From Chloroflexota bacterium (GTDB lineage: Bacteria > Chloroflexota > Anaerolineae > Epilineales > SHYO01): a stretch of 42,824 nt of DNA. The position numbers were made by a program, and so were the translations under genes. The DNA lies in assembly GCA_009692745.1 (NCBI GenBank), contig SHYO01000010.1, forward strand, positions 1 through 42,824, given 5' to 3'. Each line of letters opens with the position of its first letter. The stretch's first letter is position 1. This document shows, in pieces, positions 8,284-16,929 of this stretch. The notes beneath the pieces were generated by a model, which made no database searches, was not told the DNA's origin, and saw only the letters and a list, made by a program, of their open reading frames with translations.

Positions 8284-9726
8284 TTACCTCGTAACCAGCG
8301 GTAAATAGAGCTTATTCAGCGGCCGGCGATAGTCGAGGGTGACCGGGACCACCTGGCGGCTGACGACGCCATCCGTAATCTGCGTCGTGACGGTGATGGG
8401 AGCTGTATACGTACCGTAGGTGATGACCTGGGTCAGGTCGATGCCGATCGTCAAGGTTGCCGGGGTAGTACCGGTTAATGGATCGCTCAGGAGCCAACCG
8501 GCGCCGATTTCGGCACTCCAGCCAGTCGAGCTGATACAAGAATTGAAGAGCGGCAGGTATTGGGACGCCGGAGGCTGGCCCGTATCGGACAGGAAGTAGA
8601 GGCTCGACGTGCCCAGTTGCAGGCATTCCGGCGTGGAGCGTAATGCTGCAACGGGATTGACCAGACCAGCGCCATAGATTCCATCCGGCCCGGGTTCCCC
8701 CAAGTCCAATGCTGTACTGGTCATACGCTCGGCAATATCATCGGCTTTGGAGGGGGGATACTTGCTCCATAATAAGGCGGCTACGCCGGCCACTTCGGCG
8801 GCGGCAAACTCCGCGCCCTGAGCAGTAACATAGGGGGGGCCGAGATTAACGGGAAAGGTGGTAGTAATCCCCTGGTGTCCGGTGGCGTCCAGTCCAGGGG
8901 CCGCCAGGGCTACGTAGGAGCCGGAAACGATGTAGGGAGAGGCCTTATTCTGGCCGTCCACAGCGGTAACGGCCAAGACATGTTCCAAACCGGCCGGATA
9001 TCTGATCAGGCCATCGGGCTCCGACCAATCACCCACGGGTGCTATCACCAGGGCTCCCTTACGGTAGGCGTATCCCACCGCCGCATCCAGTGCCCCCGGA
9101 AAGTCCTGGCTGGTGTACCAAAAGCTGGTCAGGATGATTTTGGCGCCATTATTGGCCGCGTAGAGGATACCCTGGCTCATATAAGATTTTGTGGGATCCG
9201 GCTGGCAATTATTCCCTAGCACTTTTACCGGCATGATCCTGGCGCCCCAGGACACACCAGCGATGCCGATACTGTTGTTGGTGGCAGCCGCGGCGACGCC
9301 AGCTACAGCCGTGCCGCAGCCATGGTCATCTTGCACATTAGAAGTATTGCCTACGAAATTCCAGCCGTGGATATCATCCGCAAAGCCATTATTATCGTCA
9401 TCTATGCCATTCCCCGAAATCTCACCAGGATTGCTCCAGATCTTAGCTGCTAAATCGGGATGATTGAGATCGATGCCGCTTCCCAGGACGGCAATGACAA
9501 TATCGCTGTTGCCGGTAGTGGTCTTCCAGGCATCCATCATGTTCAGCTTGCTCAGATTCCACTGCGCCGGGTAGAAGGGATCATTGGGAGTGGGGAATGG
9601 TGTGGCGGGTAGCTGTAATTCACTGGCTGTGGGCTGTACGGCGCCTGCCTGGCCCAGCATCACCATATAGAGAAATAAGAAGGTGAGGCTAGATAATACG
9701 GCGACAAATATTCCACGGAATTTCAA
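8284..9726 (-). CDS. Secreted subtilisin-fold protein lacking the catalytic residues (pseudo-subtilase 1)
   Basis: A 480-residue exported protein with an N-terminal hydrophobic signal (about 5-29) and a peptidase S8 fold at about 55-350. The fold is clear (IVIAVLGSGIDLNHPDL, GIAGVSWGARIMPVKVL, VLAVTAVD, YVALAAPG, AAAEVAGVAALLW). Every active-site position is changed: Asp of DTG is Gly82 (LGSG), His of GHGTH is Cys137 (HGCGTA), the oxyanion Asn of GN is Asp233 (PVGDW), and Ser of GTSMA is Glu306 (GAEFA). A beta-rich C-terminal region follows, and the protein ends NKLYLPLVTR. Start is TTG at 9726 after a strong GAGGAG. A TATAAT lies at 9771-9766 with a poor -35. The family's normal job is proteolysis; this one should bind but not cut, which is inference. 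Confidence 0.85.
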   Translation of the reverse strand: MKFRGIFVAVLSSLTFLFLYMVMLGQAGAVQPTASELQLPATPFPTPNDPFYPAQWNLSKLNMMDAWKTTTGNSDIVIAVLGSGIDLNHPDLAAKIWSNPGEISGNGIDDDNNGFADDIHGWNFVGNTSNVQDDHGCGTAVAGVAAAATNNSIGIAGVSWGARIMPVKVLGNNCQPDPTKSYMSQGILYAANNGAKIILTSFWYTSQDFPGALDAAVGYAYRKGALVIAPVGDWSEPDGLIRYPAGLEHVLAVTAVDGQNKASPYIVSGSYVALAAPGLDATGHQGITTTFPVNLGPPYVTAQGAEFAAAEVAGVAALLWSKYPPSKADDIAERMTSTALDLGEPGPDGIYGAGLVNPVAALRSTPECLQLGTSSLYFLSDTGQPPASQYLPLFNSCISSTGWSAEIGAGWLLSDPLTGTTPATLTIGIDLTQVITYGTYTAPITVTTQITDGVVSRQVVPVTLDYRRPLNKLYLPLVTR

Positions 9727-9835
9727 GGTTTATCTCCTCACTGATCACGTTTGGTGAATTTCCAAATTATAACATTGTAAAGATCCGACGCGAAATCTGG
9801 CTATAAGCTACGCTTGAGTGCTTGAGTTGCAGTAT

Positions 9836-9864
9836 TTGCAGAACAAAGAGAATCATGTTATAAT
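9836..9864 (+). promoter_or_regulatory. Promoter of tRNA-Val
   Basis: TTGCAG (9836-9841), a 17-base spacer and TATAAT (9859-9864), ending 13 bases before the tRNA. Confidence 0.75.
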
Positions 9865-9874
9865 ACCAACCGGT

Positions 9875-9951
<77 letters not shown>

Positions 9952-9958
9952 TATTGAG

Positions 9959-9990
9959 CCGCTCCGGGTCCGGGGCGGTTTCTTTTTTTT
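9959..9990 (+). terminator. Rho-independent terminator after tRNA-Val
   Basis: CCGCTCCGG (9959-9967) pairs with CCGGGGCGG (9970-9978) with one G-T pair, followed by TTTCTTTTTTTT to 9990. It begins eight bases after the tRNA. Confidence 0.9.
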
Positions 9991-10261
9991 AGCGCCAACG
10001 TCTATATAATTGTTTCCTACAAACCTGTTATAGAAGCCTGACACAACGATTTCTTACAGATTCTGTCTATTTCAACCATTTTATAACTGGACGGTGAAAA
10101 CGGGCTGTGGTACAATGCCACTTTGGTTGCACTAGAGATACGGTAAAACGCCTGACGCCAGGGGCAGATCAACAGCAAGTTTTCTCCCATCTGCTCGTAG
10201 ACTTCTGGCGATTTTGCCGGAAAACGACGATCCGGTCCAGGATGTGAAGGTTATCTGCACC
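9991..10261. other. Intergenic leader before pseudo-subtilase 2, no gene seen
   Basis: No convincing coding frame or RNA structure is visible between the tRNA terminator and the signal-peptide start at 10262. The weak promoter listed at 10088-10116 is the only element I can support. Confidence 0.4.
10088..10116 (+). promoter_or_regulatory. Possible promoter of pseudo-subtilase 2
   Basis: TGGACG (10088-10093), a 17-base spacer and TACAAT (10111-10116). Four of six -35 bases and five of six -10 bases fit. This implies a leader of about 140 bases before the ATG at 10262. Confidence 0.4.
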
Positions 10262-12055
10262 ATGAAATTTCCTATTCTGCGCATTGCTTTGTCTCTCGGT
10301 TGCCTACTACTATCGGGGGTCATATGGGTGTCAACCTCGCAGGCGAATGCCTTCGAGTATTCCCAGGGGTACTCCCCCGGGGACTCAGATTTTATACCCG
10401 GGCGGCTCATCGTCCGGCTAAAAAGCGGGAACACCGGCGCCACCGACCAGGAGGGAAAATTCTTATCCCGTTATGGCCTGGTTGCCCAACGCACTCTACC
10501 CTTGACCGGCGCCAAAGTAGTCTCGGTGCCCGCAGGTCAGGAACTGGACATCATGCATCTGCTACAGAAAGATAGCGAAGTGGACTATGTTGAGCCAGAC
10601 TACCGGCTACACGGACCAGGGAGCAAGGACCTGGGGATCAAAGATCCGGGGAGCAGAGGCCCCTTCGAGATCCGTAGAGGATTAGCCACCAGTTTCTTCA
10701 GCCCCAATCAATTTATCGAGCCCAACGACTATTTCTATTTTTATCAGTGGGCGCCACTGAAAATAAATGCCCACGAAGCCTGGGCCATCACCCCGGGCGC
10801 CAGCGATGTGGTGGTGGCTGTGCTCTCGACGGGGATTTGGATGGATCACAACGAATTCCGCGGGCGGATTGTGCAAGGATACGATTTTGTCGGGAATGAT
10901 CAGAACCCGACCGAGGAGGGTAATCTATTCCTCGGAACGACTCTGGCAGGGTTAGCGCTGGCAAAAGGGAATAACGGTGAAGGGATTGCCGGTATTTCAT
11001 GGAACTCGCAGATTATGCCGGTGCGGATACTGGATGAAAATGGCGGCGGTAGTTATAGTGTGCTGGCCCAGGGCCTCTATTATGCCGCTATTAATGGAGC
11101 GCATGTCATCTTAATCGGCGCGGTGGGATATTCCCCTTCCAGAGATTTAGACGTAGCCTTGGACCGGGTGCGGGCGATCAGTGATGCAGCCATTATTGCC
11201 CCGGTGGGCGATTGCGGCAAAGGCGATAACGTTGTTTCGACGAACTGTCCTTCACCCAATCCCGTCCCCTACCCAGCCTCTAACCGCAATGTGATCGCGG
11301 TCTCCGCCACCGAAGTAGATGATACCTGGAAGGATTTTTCGGATTTCGGCAGTTATGTGAAGGTTTCGGCTCCAGGGGGACGGAATACGATATCGACTTG
11401 GGCACCTGACCGGCCTTTCTATGGTTATGTTACCTGGCCCAATGGCGGCACCTTTTTGGCTGCCGCCCAAGTGGCAGGGGTAGCCAGTCTCATCTATTCC
11501 GTAGGGGGGAAGCCCTGGTATTTTGGGTGTGATTGCAACCCGACCATTACTCCGGTCGGGTTGGAAAGCATCTTACGCCAATCGGCCATAGATCTCGGAG
11601 ATATCGGTTGGGATGCTAAATTTGGTTGGGGCAGGGTGGATGCCATCAGAGCACTGCAGCAGACACCTCACCGTTTAACGATTACAGAGCAAGAATTGAC
11701 ATTCTCTATGGATGAGCTGGGTATCCTGGACCAAATCTGCAAACGCATCGATAACTCCAATACATCAGCATCTACCTGGAGTTTACAGGTTGACCGGTCC
11801 ATTTCATGGCTTACGGTAGAAGATCCGACCGGAGATGCACCCACGCGCACCCCATCCTGGAGCCAGGTTTGCATCAATCCGGCCTCCAACTTGCTGCCGG
11901 GCGTCTATACGACCATTCTGGTGGCGAGCAGCCGTCTGCCGTCTCAGGAAGGCATGCAGTCAGAGGTACGCATCCCCGTCACCTTTACTGTCGCGAACCG
12001 GGTAAACCGGCTATTCCTACCCATGGCGAGAAGGAATACCGATGGCGTCCCTTGA
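10262..12055 (+). CDS. Secreted subtilisin-fold protein lacking the catalytic residues (pseudo-subtilase 2)
   Basis: A 597-residue protein starting at ATG 10262, chosen because a clean signal peptide follows (MKFPILRIALSLGC to about residue 30, SQANA). A TTG 48 bases upstream would spoil it. Residues about 45-115 match a subtilase prodomain (PGRLIVRLKSG ... VDYVEPDYRLH). The S8 fold covers about 155-490. Active-site positions are all altered: Asp to Ser189 (LSTG), His to Leu224 (LGTTLAG), oxyanion Asn to Asp317 (APVGDC), Ser to Phe398 (GTFLA). A beta-rich C-terminal region ends with NRLFLPMARR plus six residues. The retained prodomain suggests recent descent from an active, self-processing protease. 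The 3' end overlaps the next gene by 14 bases. Confidence 0.86.
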   Translation: MKFPILRIALSLGCLLLSGVIWVSTSQANAFEYSQGYSPGDSDFIPGRLIVRLKSGNTGATDQEGKFLSRYGLVAQRTLPLTGAKVVSVPAGQELDIMHLLQKDSEVDYVEPDYRLHGPGSKDLGIKDPGSRGPFEIRRGLATSFFSPNQFIEPNDYFYFYQWAPLKINAHEAWAITPGASDVVVAVLSTGIWMDHNEFRGRIVQGYDFVGNDQNPTEEGNLFLGTTLAGLALAKGNNGEGIAGISWNSQIMPVRILDENGGGSYSVLAQGLYYAAINGAHVILIGAVGYSPSRDLDVALDRVRAISDAAIIAPVGDCGKGDNVVSTNCPSPNPVPYPASNRNVIAVSATEVDDTWKDFSDFGSYVKVSAPGGRNTISTWAPDRPFYGYVTWPNGGTFLAAAQVAGVASLIYSVGGKPWYFGCDCNPTITPVGLESILRQSAIDLGDIGWDAKFGWGRVDAIRALQQTPHRLTITEQELTFSMDELGILDQICKRIDNSNTSASTWSLQVDRSISWLTVEDPTGDAPTRTPSWSQVCINPASNLLPGVYTTILVASSRLPSQEGMQSEVRIPVTFTVANRVNRLFLPMARRNTDGVP

Positions 12056-12800
12056 TTGGGCTAATCTCCCTCCCTTGCTGATCTGGATTGCTGCCACACT
12101 AACGGTCCGCATTGTGGGAAACTGGCTGTTGTGGATTTGGCCCACCGGCGCGGCGAAGCGACCCGCCGGGATTGTCACCCTGGCCAGCAACCTCTTGTTG
12201 CTGGTGGTACGCATCCTATATATGATTGGCATACCATATCTGGCGTTGATTCAAGGGATTATCAATCTGCGGGTTATGGGTCTCTTCGTGACAGATTGGA
12301 GTGTGGACATCCGCACCATCCTACCCTTTGTGGTGGCGGCTGCCCTCTGCATTGGGTGGAGCCTCTGGCGCTACCTGGCAACCATCCGGCCCTGGCACCT
12401 GATACCGGAACAAACGCTCCCCTGGTGGATTAACAGGACGGTAAGTGCTTTTGGCTGGGGAAGCGCTCTGGCAGAAGCTGCGATGCGGGAGGTACATTGG
12501 GCTTTTTACCGTAGCCTCCCTTTGCTCCTGGTAGCAAACGGTATCTGGGCCAATTTCATCGGCCTGGGAATCGTCTATCTGGAGGGACTGGCTATACCCC
12601 AGGTGCGCCAAAACTTACAGGAACCGGGGGAGGGGGAAGAGCATATTCTGACAGCCAGTCTGGCGGTAGTGTCAACGGTCTGTTTTTATCTGACGGGGAA
12701 TCTATGGTTGTGTATTGTGCTCCATACCCTGTTGCTCACCAGCGCCAGCTATTTGATGGCCTGGCGGTTGCGGCGCCCAACCCGGGTCGTCACATCATAG
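12042..12800 (+). CDS. Polytopic membrane protein, degenerate CPBP (CAAX protease-like) family
   Basis: A 252-residue protein with six or seven hydrophobic segments. The segment REVHWAFYRSLP (about 148-159) sits where CPBP intramembrane proteases carry EExxxR, and the later LTGNLWLCIVLHTLLL (about 214-229) matches the family's RTGSLWxxIxxHxxxN region. The first motif is clearly not canonical, so metal-dependent protease activity is doubtful. ATG at 12042 lies inside the end of pseudo-subtilase 2 (14-base overlap, different frame), so the two are almost certainly translated together. That coupling suggests a joint job at the membrane surface. Family placement is tentative; it could be an unrelated membrane protein. 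Confidence 0.55.
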   Translation: MASLDWANLPPLLIWIAATLTVRIVGNWLLWIWPTGAAKRPAGIVTLASNLLLLVVRILYMIGIPYLALIQGIINLRVMGLFVTDWSVDIRTILPFVVAAALCIGWSLWRYLATIRPWHLIPEQTLPWWINRTVSAFGWGSALAEAAMREVHWAFYRSLPLLLVANGIWANFIGLGIVYLEGLAIPQVRQNLQEPGEGEEHILTASLAVVSTVCFYLTGNLWLCIVLHTLLLTSASYLMAWRLRRPTRVVTS

Positions 12801-12821
12801 TCACAACCCCTCCCCGACATA

Positions 12822-13127
12822 TCACTTAATGAAGAAGGAAAGCACCACCAGGATCGCGACCAACGAGCCGCTAACCAGCCCTATGCGCCGCAGATCATGC
12901 TTGACGATGGCGTGCTCGCGTTGGAAATCGATCTGAAGCCGTTGCGCGCTAGCGGCCGAGCGTTGGGGGCGCGGGGCTATCCGGCGCGGCATCTCACGGA
13001 CCGCCGATAGGCGCCCGGGGGAAACCGGAGCGGATGTTATACCACCAGCTACAGGTGTTGCCAGTGGCGGGGTTTTGGGGCCGGTCTGCCCGGCAATACG
13101 CCGTTCACGGCGTGATTTTTTAGCCAT
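12822..13127 (-). CDS. Small tail-anchored-like membrane protein, unknown function
   Basis: A 101-residue protein. The start is strongly basic (MAKKSRRERR), followed by a Pro/Ala/Arg-rich middle that looks disordered. A helical segment (about 65-82, QRLQIDFQREHAIVKHDLRR) leads to one hydrophobic helix at the very C-terminus (GLVSGSLVAILVVLSFFIK). This makes it a single-span protein with its bulk in the cytoplasm. It follows the sortase gene on the same strand after a 93-base gap. I know of no function. The short conserved-looking juxtamembrane part and good upstream ribosome site (GAGGAGATATTTCC) support it as a real gene. Confidence 0.7.
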   Translation of the reverse strand: MAKKSRRERRIAGQTGPKTPPLATPVAGGITSAPVSPGRLSAVREMPRRIAPRPQRSAASAQRLQIDFQREHAIVKHDLRRIGLVSGSLVAILVVLSFFIK

Positions 13128-13220
13128 GGAAATATCTCCTCACTCTAAAATATAGAATTCATAATTGTAACGCGCTATACAACGTTCATGAGCCTGACGT
13201 TGCGTGAATATCACGGCGCA

Positions 13221-14462
13221 TTACGAAACCAGTTTTCCTTTAACCACAATCCGGTGCGTATCCAGCATATATGGCCAGCAGGATATTAATGTCAGGGTCG
13301 GGTCGGGTGTGGCAGCCATGACCTCGATAGCCGTAGGGGTCACAATGCGTTTCGTGGTAATCTGGTAACGATATGCTTTTTGCCCGGCATACACGACTAT
13401 CACATCCCCCACATCCAAATTATTGAGATCTTTGAAGATCCCACCGTAAATATCGGCATGCGCCGCTATCACCATATTGCCCGCCTGGCCGGGATTCGCC
13501 GTGCCGATATGATGCCCGGCGGCAAAATAGAGTTCTTTCCAGCCATCCCCTTGGTTCACACGCGTATCAACCTTCAATTTTGCAATAGTAATTCGTACCG
13601 GCGGAGGGGCGTCCGGTAGAGGGACAGCCGGTAGCTCGCCCACTATCAGCGGCAGTGGTACTGCCCGGCCAATATCGTTTGGCACGCCAATATCGTTTGG
13701 CACGCCACCTGGCGCATCTATTACCCGTTCGATCCATTCAGGCTCGGCCGTAGGACGGGGGGGCAGAGGCACGAGAGCACTGGTATCACTATGCTCCGCG
13801 GCCGGCTGGCTGCTGTCTTCCGCGATAGTCTGGCCGCGGGATGGCGTAAAATCGGCAATCGCCGTGACCGCAGCGATGCTGGGAACGGTCTCTGTCACCG
13901 ACAAGAGATCGGCTGAGATTGTCACCAGAGGTGTTTCTTCGAGCATGCCTGTAGCTACTACCACCGGCATGTCAGGATGGAATTCCTCTTCTCCCAAGGC
14001 CCTAACCTGCTGTAAAGCCGAATATGTCAGGGCGATCACCCCGACAAAAGCCAGCAGTGTCACTACTTCGACCGCCAAAAGGAGGCGTTCCGGCCAGCGG
14101 CGCCCCCTGGTACGCGTACCTTGCCTAAATGGCTGCTTACTCCCGGGGGATGCAGCTAGCAGTGATTTATTATTTTGCTTATTAAGGTTACTCCCCGGTT
14201 TCGCAAACCGGGAGCGATCCAGATCTACTAACCCCACACCTTGCAGGCAAAAATTGGGTTTGAGACCCTTGACCCCTGGTAAAGGCGTTATGCCTGGCAG
14301 CGAAAAGTCCACCGGTTGGGGCGTCATCTCTGGCCGGGGCTGGGCGGAGAGCAAACGCACAAAGCGAACCTGGTGACGGCGTTCTTTGCGCCGTACCAAC
14401 TCCCGGAGCTCTTCGAGGCTTAACTCGCTTCCTGTCATAGACTGCGTATCATTTTCAGACAA
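13221..14462 (-). CDS. Sortase family protein with long N-terminal extension
   Basis: A 413-residue type II membrane protein. The cytoplasmic N-terminal part has about 125 residues, one helix lies at about 126-148 (LLLAVEVVTLLAFVGVIALTY), a Pro/Thr/Val-rich linker runs to about 285, and the sortase domain fills 290-413. The catalytic triad is visible: His335 in IAAHADIYGG, Cys395 in TLISCWPY and Arg404 in THRIVVKG. Sortases are transpeptidases that attach secreted proteins to the cell surface or to each other. The linker holds a perfect tandem hexapeptide (see repeat at 13668). No LPxTG substrate is in the window. It follows murJ on the same strand, placing it with envelope genes. Confidence 0.88.
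   Translation of the reverse strand: MSENDTQSMTGSELSLEELRELVRRKERRHQVRFVRLLSAQPRPEMTPQPVDFSLPGITPLPGVKGLKPNFCLQGVGLVDLDRSRFAKPGSNLNKQNNKSLLAASPGSKQPFRQGTRTRGRRWPERLLLAVEVVTLLAFVGVIALTYSALQQVRALGEEEFHPDMPVVVATGMLEETPLVTISADLLSVTETVPSIAAVTAIADFTPSRGQTIAEDSSQPAAEHSDTSALVPLPPRPTAEPEWIERVIDAPGGVPNDIGVPNDIGRAVPLPLIVGELPAVPLPDAPPPVRITIAKLKVDTRVNQGDGWKELYFAAGHHIGTANPGQAGNMVIAAHADIYGGIFKDLNNLDVGDVIVVYAGQKAYRYQITTKRIVTPTAIEVMAATPDPTLTLISCWPYMLDTHRIVVKGKLVS
13668..13703 (-). repeat. Tandem 18-base repeat inside the sortase linker
   Basis: The unit ATATCGTTTGGCACGCCA occurs twice in direct succession, giving GVPNDIG twice in the protein. It lies in the disordered linker between membrane helix and catalytic domain, so copy number could vary without breaking the enzyme. 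Confidence 0.75.
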
Positions 14463-14522
14463 GGGAACCGATCAGCTCCCGTGCAGCGTTTCGTTATATT
14501 CTTCCCCTCGCGTACTCGCGGG

Positions 14523-16133
14523 TTATAGCTTAGAGATTATACCCTTAACCCGCCCTTTGGTCAAGATTGCCGGCAGACGGGAAAGGAAGCGAACTTCTTC
14601 GACCCTAAACAGCAGCAATCCAGCCAGGTAAAGAAGCATGCCCGTCGCAGCCGGTACTATCAGCTCGGTCAAGCGAGCCATCCCCGCGGTAGTATGGATA
14701 AAATAGTGGTGCAACGCCAGGGTGCCGAGGATGCTGATCGCCATGATTGCGGTCGAGCCCAAAGATCCCCGTACCGTCTTCCCCAGGCGCAGGCCATCCA
14801 GTCCCCCTAGTCGCAAGTGCGTTAGAATCAGCATGATCACCATATGACTGCACCATTGCGCCGAATTTGCTAAAACCAACCCTACCATGCCTAACGGTTG
14901 AATCAGGGTCAGTGCTACTATCAAATAGACGCCGATAGCTAAAATTCCGACAATTACCGGCGTAGAGGTGTTTTTCCGAGCATAAAAGGCGTATACCAGC
15001 GGTTGGTCAATGGCGGCGCAGGGTAGACCGATCAGATAGAAGCTGAGGGCCAGGGTGGTAGCGGCGGTATCTGCTGGGGTAAACTGTCCATGCTCGAAGA
15101 GCAGTCGGACCAGCGGTTGGCCCAATAGCCACATGCCTACGGTAGCAGGAATGATCAAGAGGAGCACCAGGCGGAGGCCCAGCCCCAGCGTCTGGCGAAA
15201 TTCGTCGAGGAGTGCAGTCCGGGCCAGGGAAGGTAATACCGCTGTGGAGATGGCCGTGACGATCAATCCCAGAGGAAATTGGATCAAAGTGGTAGCCGCC
15301 CCCATCCAGGCCAACACACTCTCACCGGCACGGGAAGCCAGGTTGGTATCGATAATTACCGCAATCTGGCTCACCACCAGGCCGATGATTACCGGCGTGT
15401 ACAGAATCAATATCCGGCGCAACCCGGGGTGATTCAGGTTTAACCGGGGTCTTAACTTTAAACCTCTTAATCCCGGAAGTTGTAGCAGGACCTGCAGGGC
15501 CGCGCCGATCACCAGGCCGATTACCAGGCTGCGAATCCCCCAGATGTGGCCCAAGAAGAGGGCGGCCACGATAATACTGGCATTGAAAACGGCAGCCACA
15601 AAGGCCGGAAAAATAAACTGTTTACGGGCGTATAAAATAGAGGTGGTGACACCGGAAAGCCCCAAGAATAATACTGCTGGCAAGATGATGCGGATCAAAA
15701 CTAAGGTTTCCGTGCGAAGCTCAGCGGGCAACCCACCGACCAGCACCAGGGTCAACCAGGGGGCAGCCATTTCCAGGACCAGGATGACCAAGACGAGGAA
15801 GATCATGGCCAGGAACATTACACTACTAGCTAACCGTTCCAGGTCTTGAGATCGCTCTTTTCCCGCGTATTCGCTGAAGACTGGTACCAGTGCAGAAGTG
15901 ACCATCCCTCCTATCAGCAGGTCAAAGATGATAGTAGGTAAGCGCGCAGCAGCCCGATAACTGCTCACTAAGCCGCTGGCTCCAAACGTGTCGTAGATAA
16001 CCGTCTCGCGCGCCAATCCTAGCGCCCGGCTACTGACATTCCCAATGGCAATGACACCTGCGGCGCCGATGAGACTACGGGCAGTCATAGCGTGAGCAGG
16101 ATTGGCCGTGACTGGTACCTGTGGATTGCCCAA
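14523..16133 (-). CDS. murJ: Lipid II flippase MurJ (MviN family)
   Basis: A 536-residue protein with about 14 membrane segments of the MOP exporter fold. It moves lipid II from the inner to the outer face of the cytoplasmic membrane for wall synthesis. Family features are the N-terminal GNVSSRALGLARETVIYDTFGAS segment, YRAAARLPTIIFDLLIGGMVTSALVPVFSEY (about 60-92), and the later LAWMGAATTLIQFPLGLIVTAISTAVLPSLAR. TTG at 16133 is the likely start since a G-rich ribosome site precedes it; the internal ATG at 16088 has none. It lies 30 bases after the wecG-like gene. The nearby SEDS protein (2076-3401) would use its product. O-antigen-type flippases share the fold, but this sequence is MurJ-like. 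Confidence 0.92.
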   Translation of the reverse strand: MGNPQVPVTANPAHAMTARSLIGAAGVIAIGNVSSRALGLARETVIYDTFGASGLVSSYRAAARLPTIIFDLLIGGMVTSALVPVFSEYAGKERSQDLERLASSVMFLAMIFLVLVILVLEMAAPWLTLVLVGGLPAELRTETLVLIRIILPAVLFLGLSGVTTSILYARKQFIFPAFVAAVFNASIIVAALFLGHIWGIRSLVIGLVIGAALQVLLQLPGLRGLKLRPRLNLNHPGLRRILILYTPVIIGLVVSQIAVIIDTNLASRAGESVLAWMGAATTLIQFPLGLIVTAISTAVLPSLARTALLDEFRQTLGLGLRLVLLLIIPATVGMWLLGQPLVRLLFEHGQFTPADTAATTLALSFYLIGLPCAAIDQPLVYAFYARKNTSTPVIVGILAIGVYLIVALTLIQPLGMVGLVLANSAQWCSHMVIMLILTHLRLGGLDGLRLGKTVRGSLGSTAIMAISILGTLALHHYFIHTTAGMARLTELIVPAATGMLLYLAGLLLFRVEEVRFLSRLPAILTKGRVKGIISKL

Positions 16134-16163
16134 CGAATTCCCCCCGTTCTTGTTGGTCGAATT

Positions 16164-16925
16164 TTATGTATGCGAATTTTTGTTCCCCGACAAGCGTCTT
16201 AATACTACTAAAATTGCAAATAAAGGCAAGGCTGTCATGCGGCGCCAGCGCCAGGGCTGCTGATAGAGGCGATGGAGCCACTCCAGGCCGGCATCTTGCA
16301 TCCAACGGGGTGCGCGGTAGGTGACACCCGCGATAAAATCGAAAGCTCCGCCTACCCCCATAGCTACTTGCACGGGTAAATCCGGCCTATGAGCCTCTAT
16401 CCATACATCTTGAGCCGGAGCGCCGTACGCCACGAAGAGAATGTGCGGTGCAGCCTGGCGGATGAGACTGAGGATATCAGCCGCATCTGTGGGGCGCGGC
16501 GAGCCGGCGTAGGTACCCACGACCTGCAGACCAGGGTAGCGTTGCGTTAAAATTTGGGCCGCGCGGCTGGCCACGCCCGGGGCTGCACCCAGGAAGAAGA
16601 GGCGCCAGCCATAGCGGGCAGCCTCCTGCGCGATATAGGCCACCGTATCAACCCCTGTGACTCGCTGCCGCAAAGGCTGCCCCAGCATTCTGCCCGCCAG
16701 CAACAGAAAAGCGCCATCGGGGAGGGCTAGATCGGCCTGGCGCAAAACGCGGCGGAAGGCTGGCTGGCGGCGGGAGGCGATCACAAATTCGGGGTTTATG
16801 GTGACTACATGGTGAAAACGGCCTTCCGCGATAAAGCTGCGGAAAAGCTCAACGGTTTCGGCATAGGTTAGATCATGGACCGGAACATCTAAGATGAAGC
16901 GTTTTGGGGGATAGTCCGTGGTCAT
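16164..16925 (-). CDS. WecG/TagA/CpsF family glycosyltransferase
   Basis: A 253-residue GT26-type enzyme. Seen features are FILDVPVHDLTYAETVELF, VVTINPEFVIASRR, LALPDGAFLLLAGRMLG, RVTGVDTVAYIAQEA, WRLFFLGAAPGVASRAAQ and VAYGAPAQDVWIEAHRP followed by VAMGVGGAFDFIAG. Together these span the whole family domain. Members transfer ManNAc or related sugars to a lipid-linked GlcNAc in polysaccharide or teichoic acid synthesis. The end after about 230 is basic and hydrophobic, fitting membrane association. ATG at 16925 has GGTGAGG just upstream, inside the end of the GT4 gene four bases away, so the two glycosyltransferases are coupled. Sugar specificity is unknown. Confidence 0.9.
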   Translation of the reverse strand: MTTDYPPKRFILDVPVHDLTYAETVELFRSFIAEGRFHHVVTINPEFVIASRRQPAFRRVLRQADLALPDGAFLLLAGRMLGQPLRQRVTGVDTVAYIAQEAARYGWRLFFLGAAPGVASRAAQILTQRYPGLQVVGTYAGSPRPTDAADILSLIRQAAPHILFVAYGAPAQDVWIEAHRPDLPVQVAMGVGGAFDFIAGVTYRAPRWMQDAGLEWLHRLYQQPWRWRRMTALPLFAILVVLRRLSGNKNSHT

Positions 16926-16929
16926 AGCC

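Noticed and set aside
13221..14462. Idea that the sortase processes the LYLPLVTR-type tails in this window
   Set aside because: Sortase substrates need a sorting motif followed by a membrane helix and basic tail; these proteins end right after the motif. No evidence links them.
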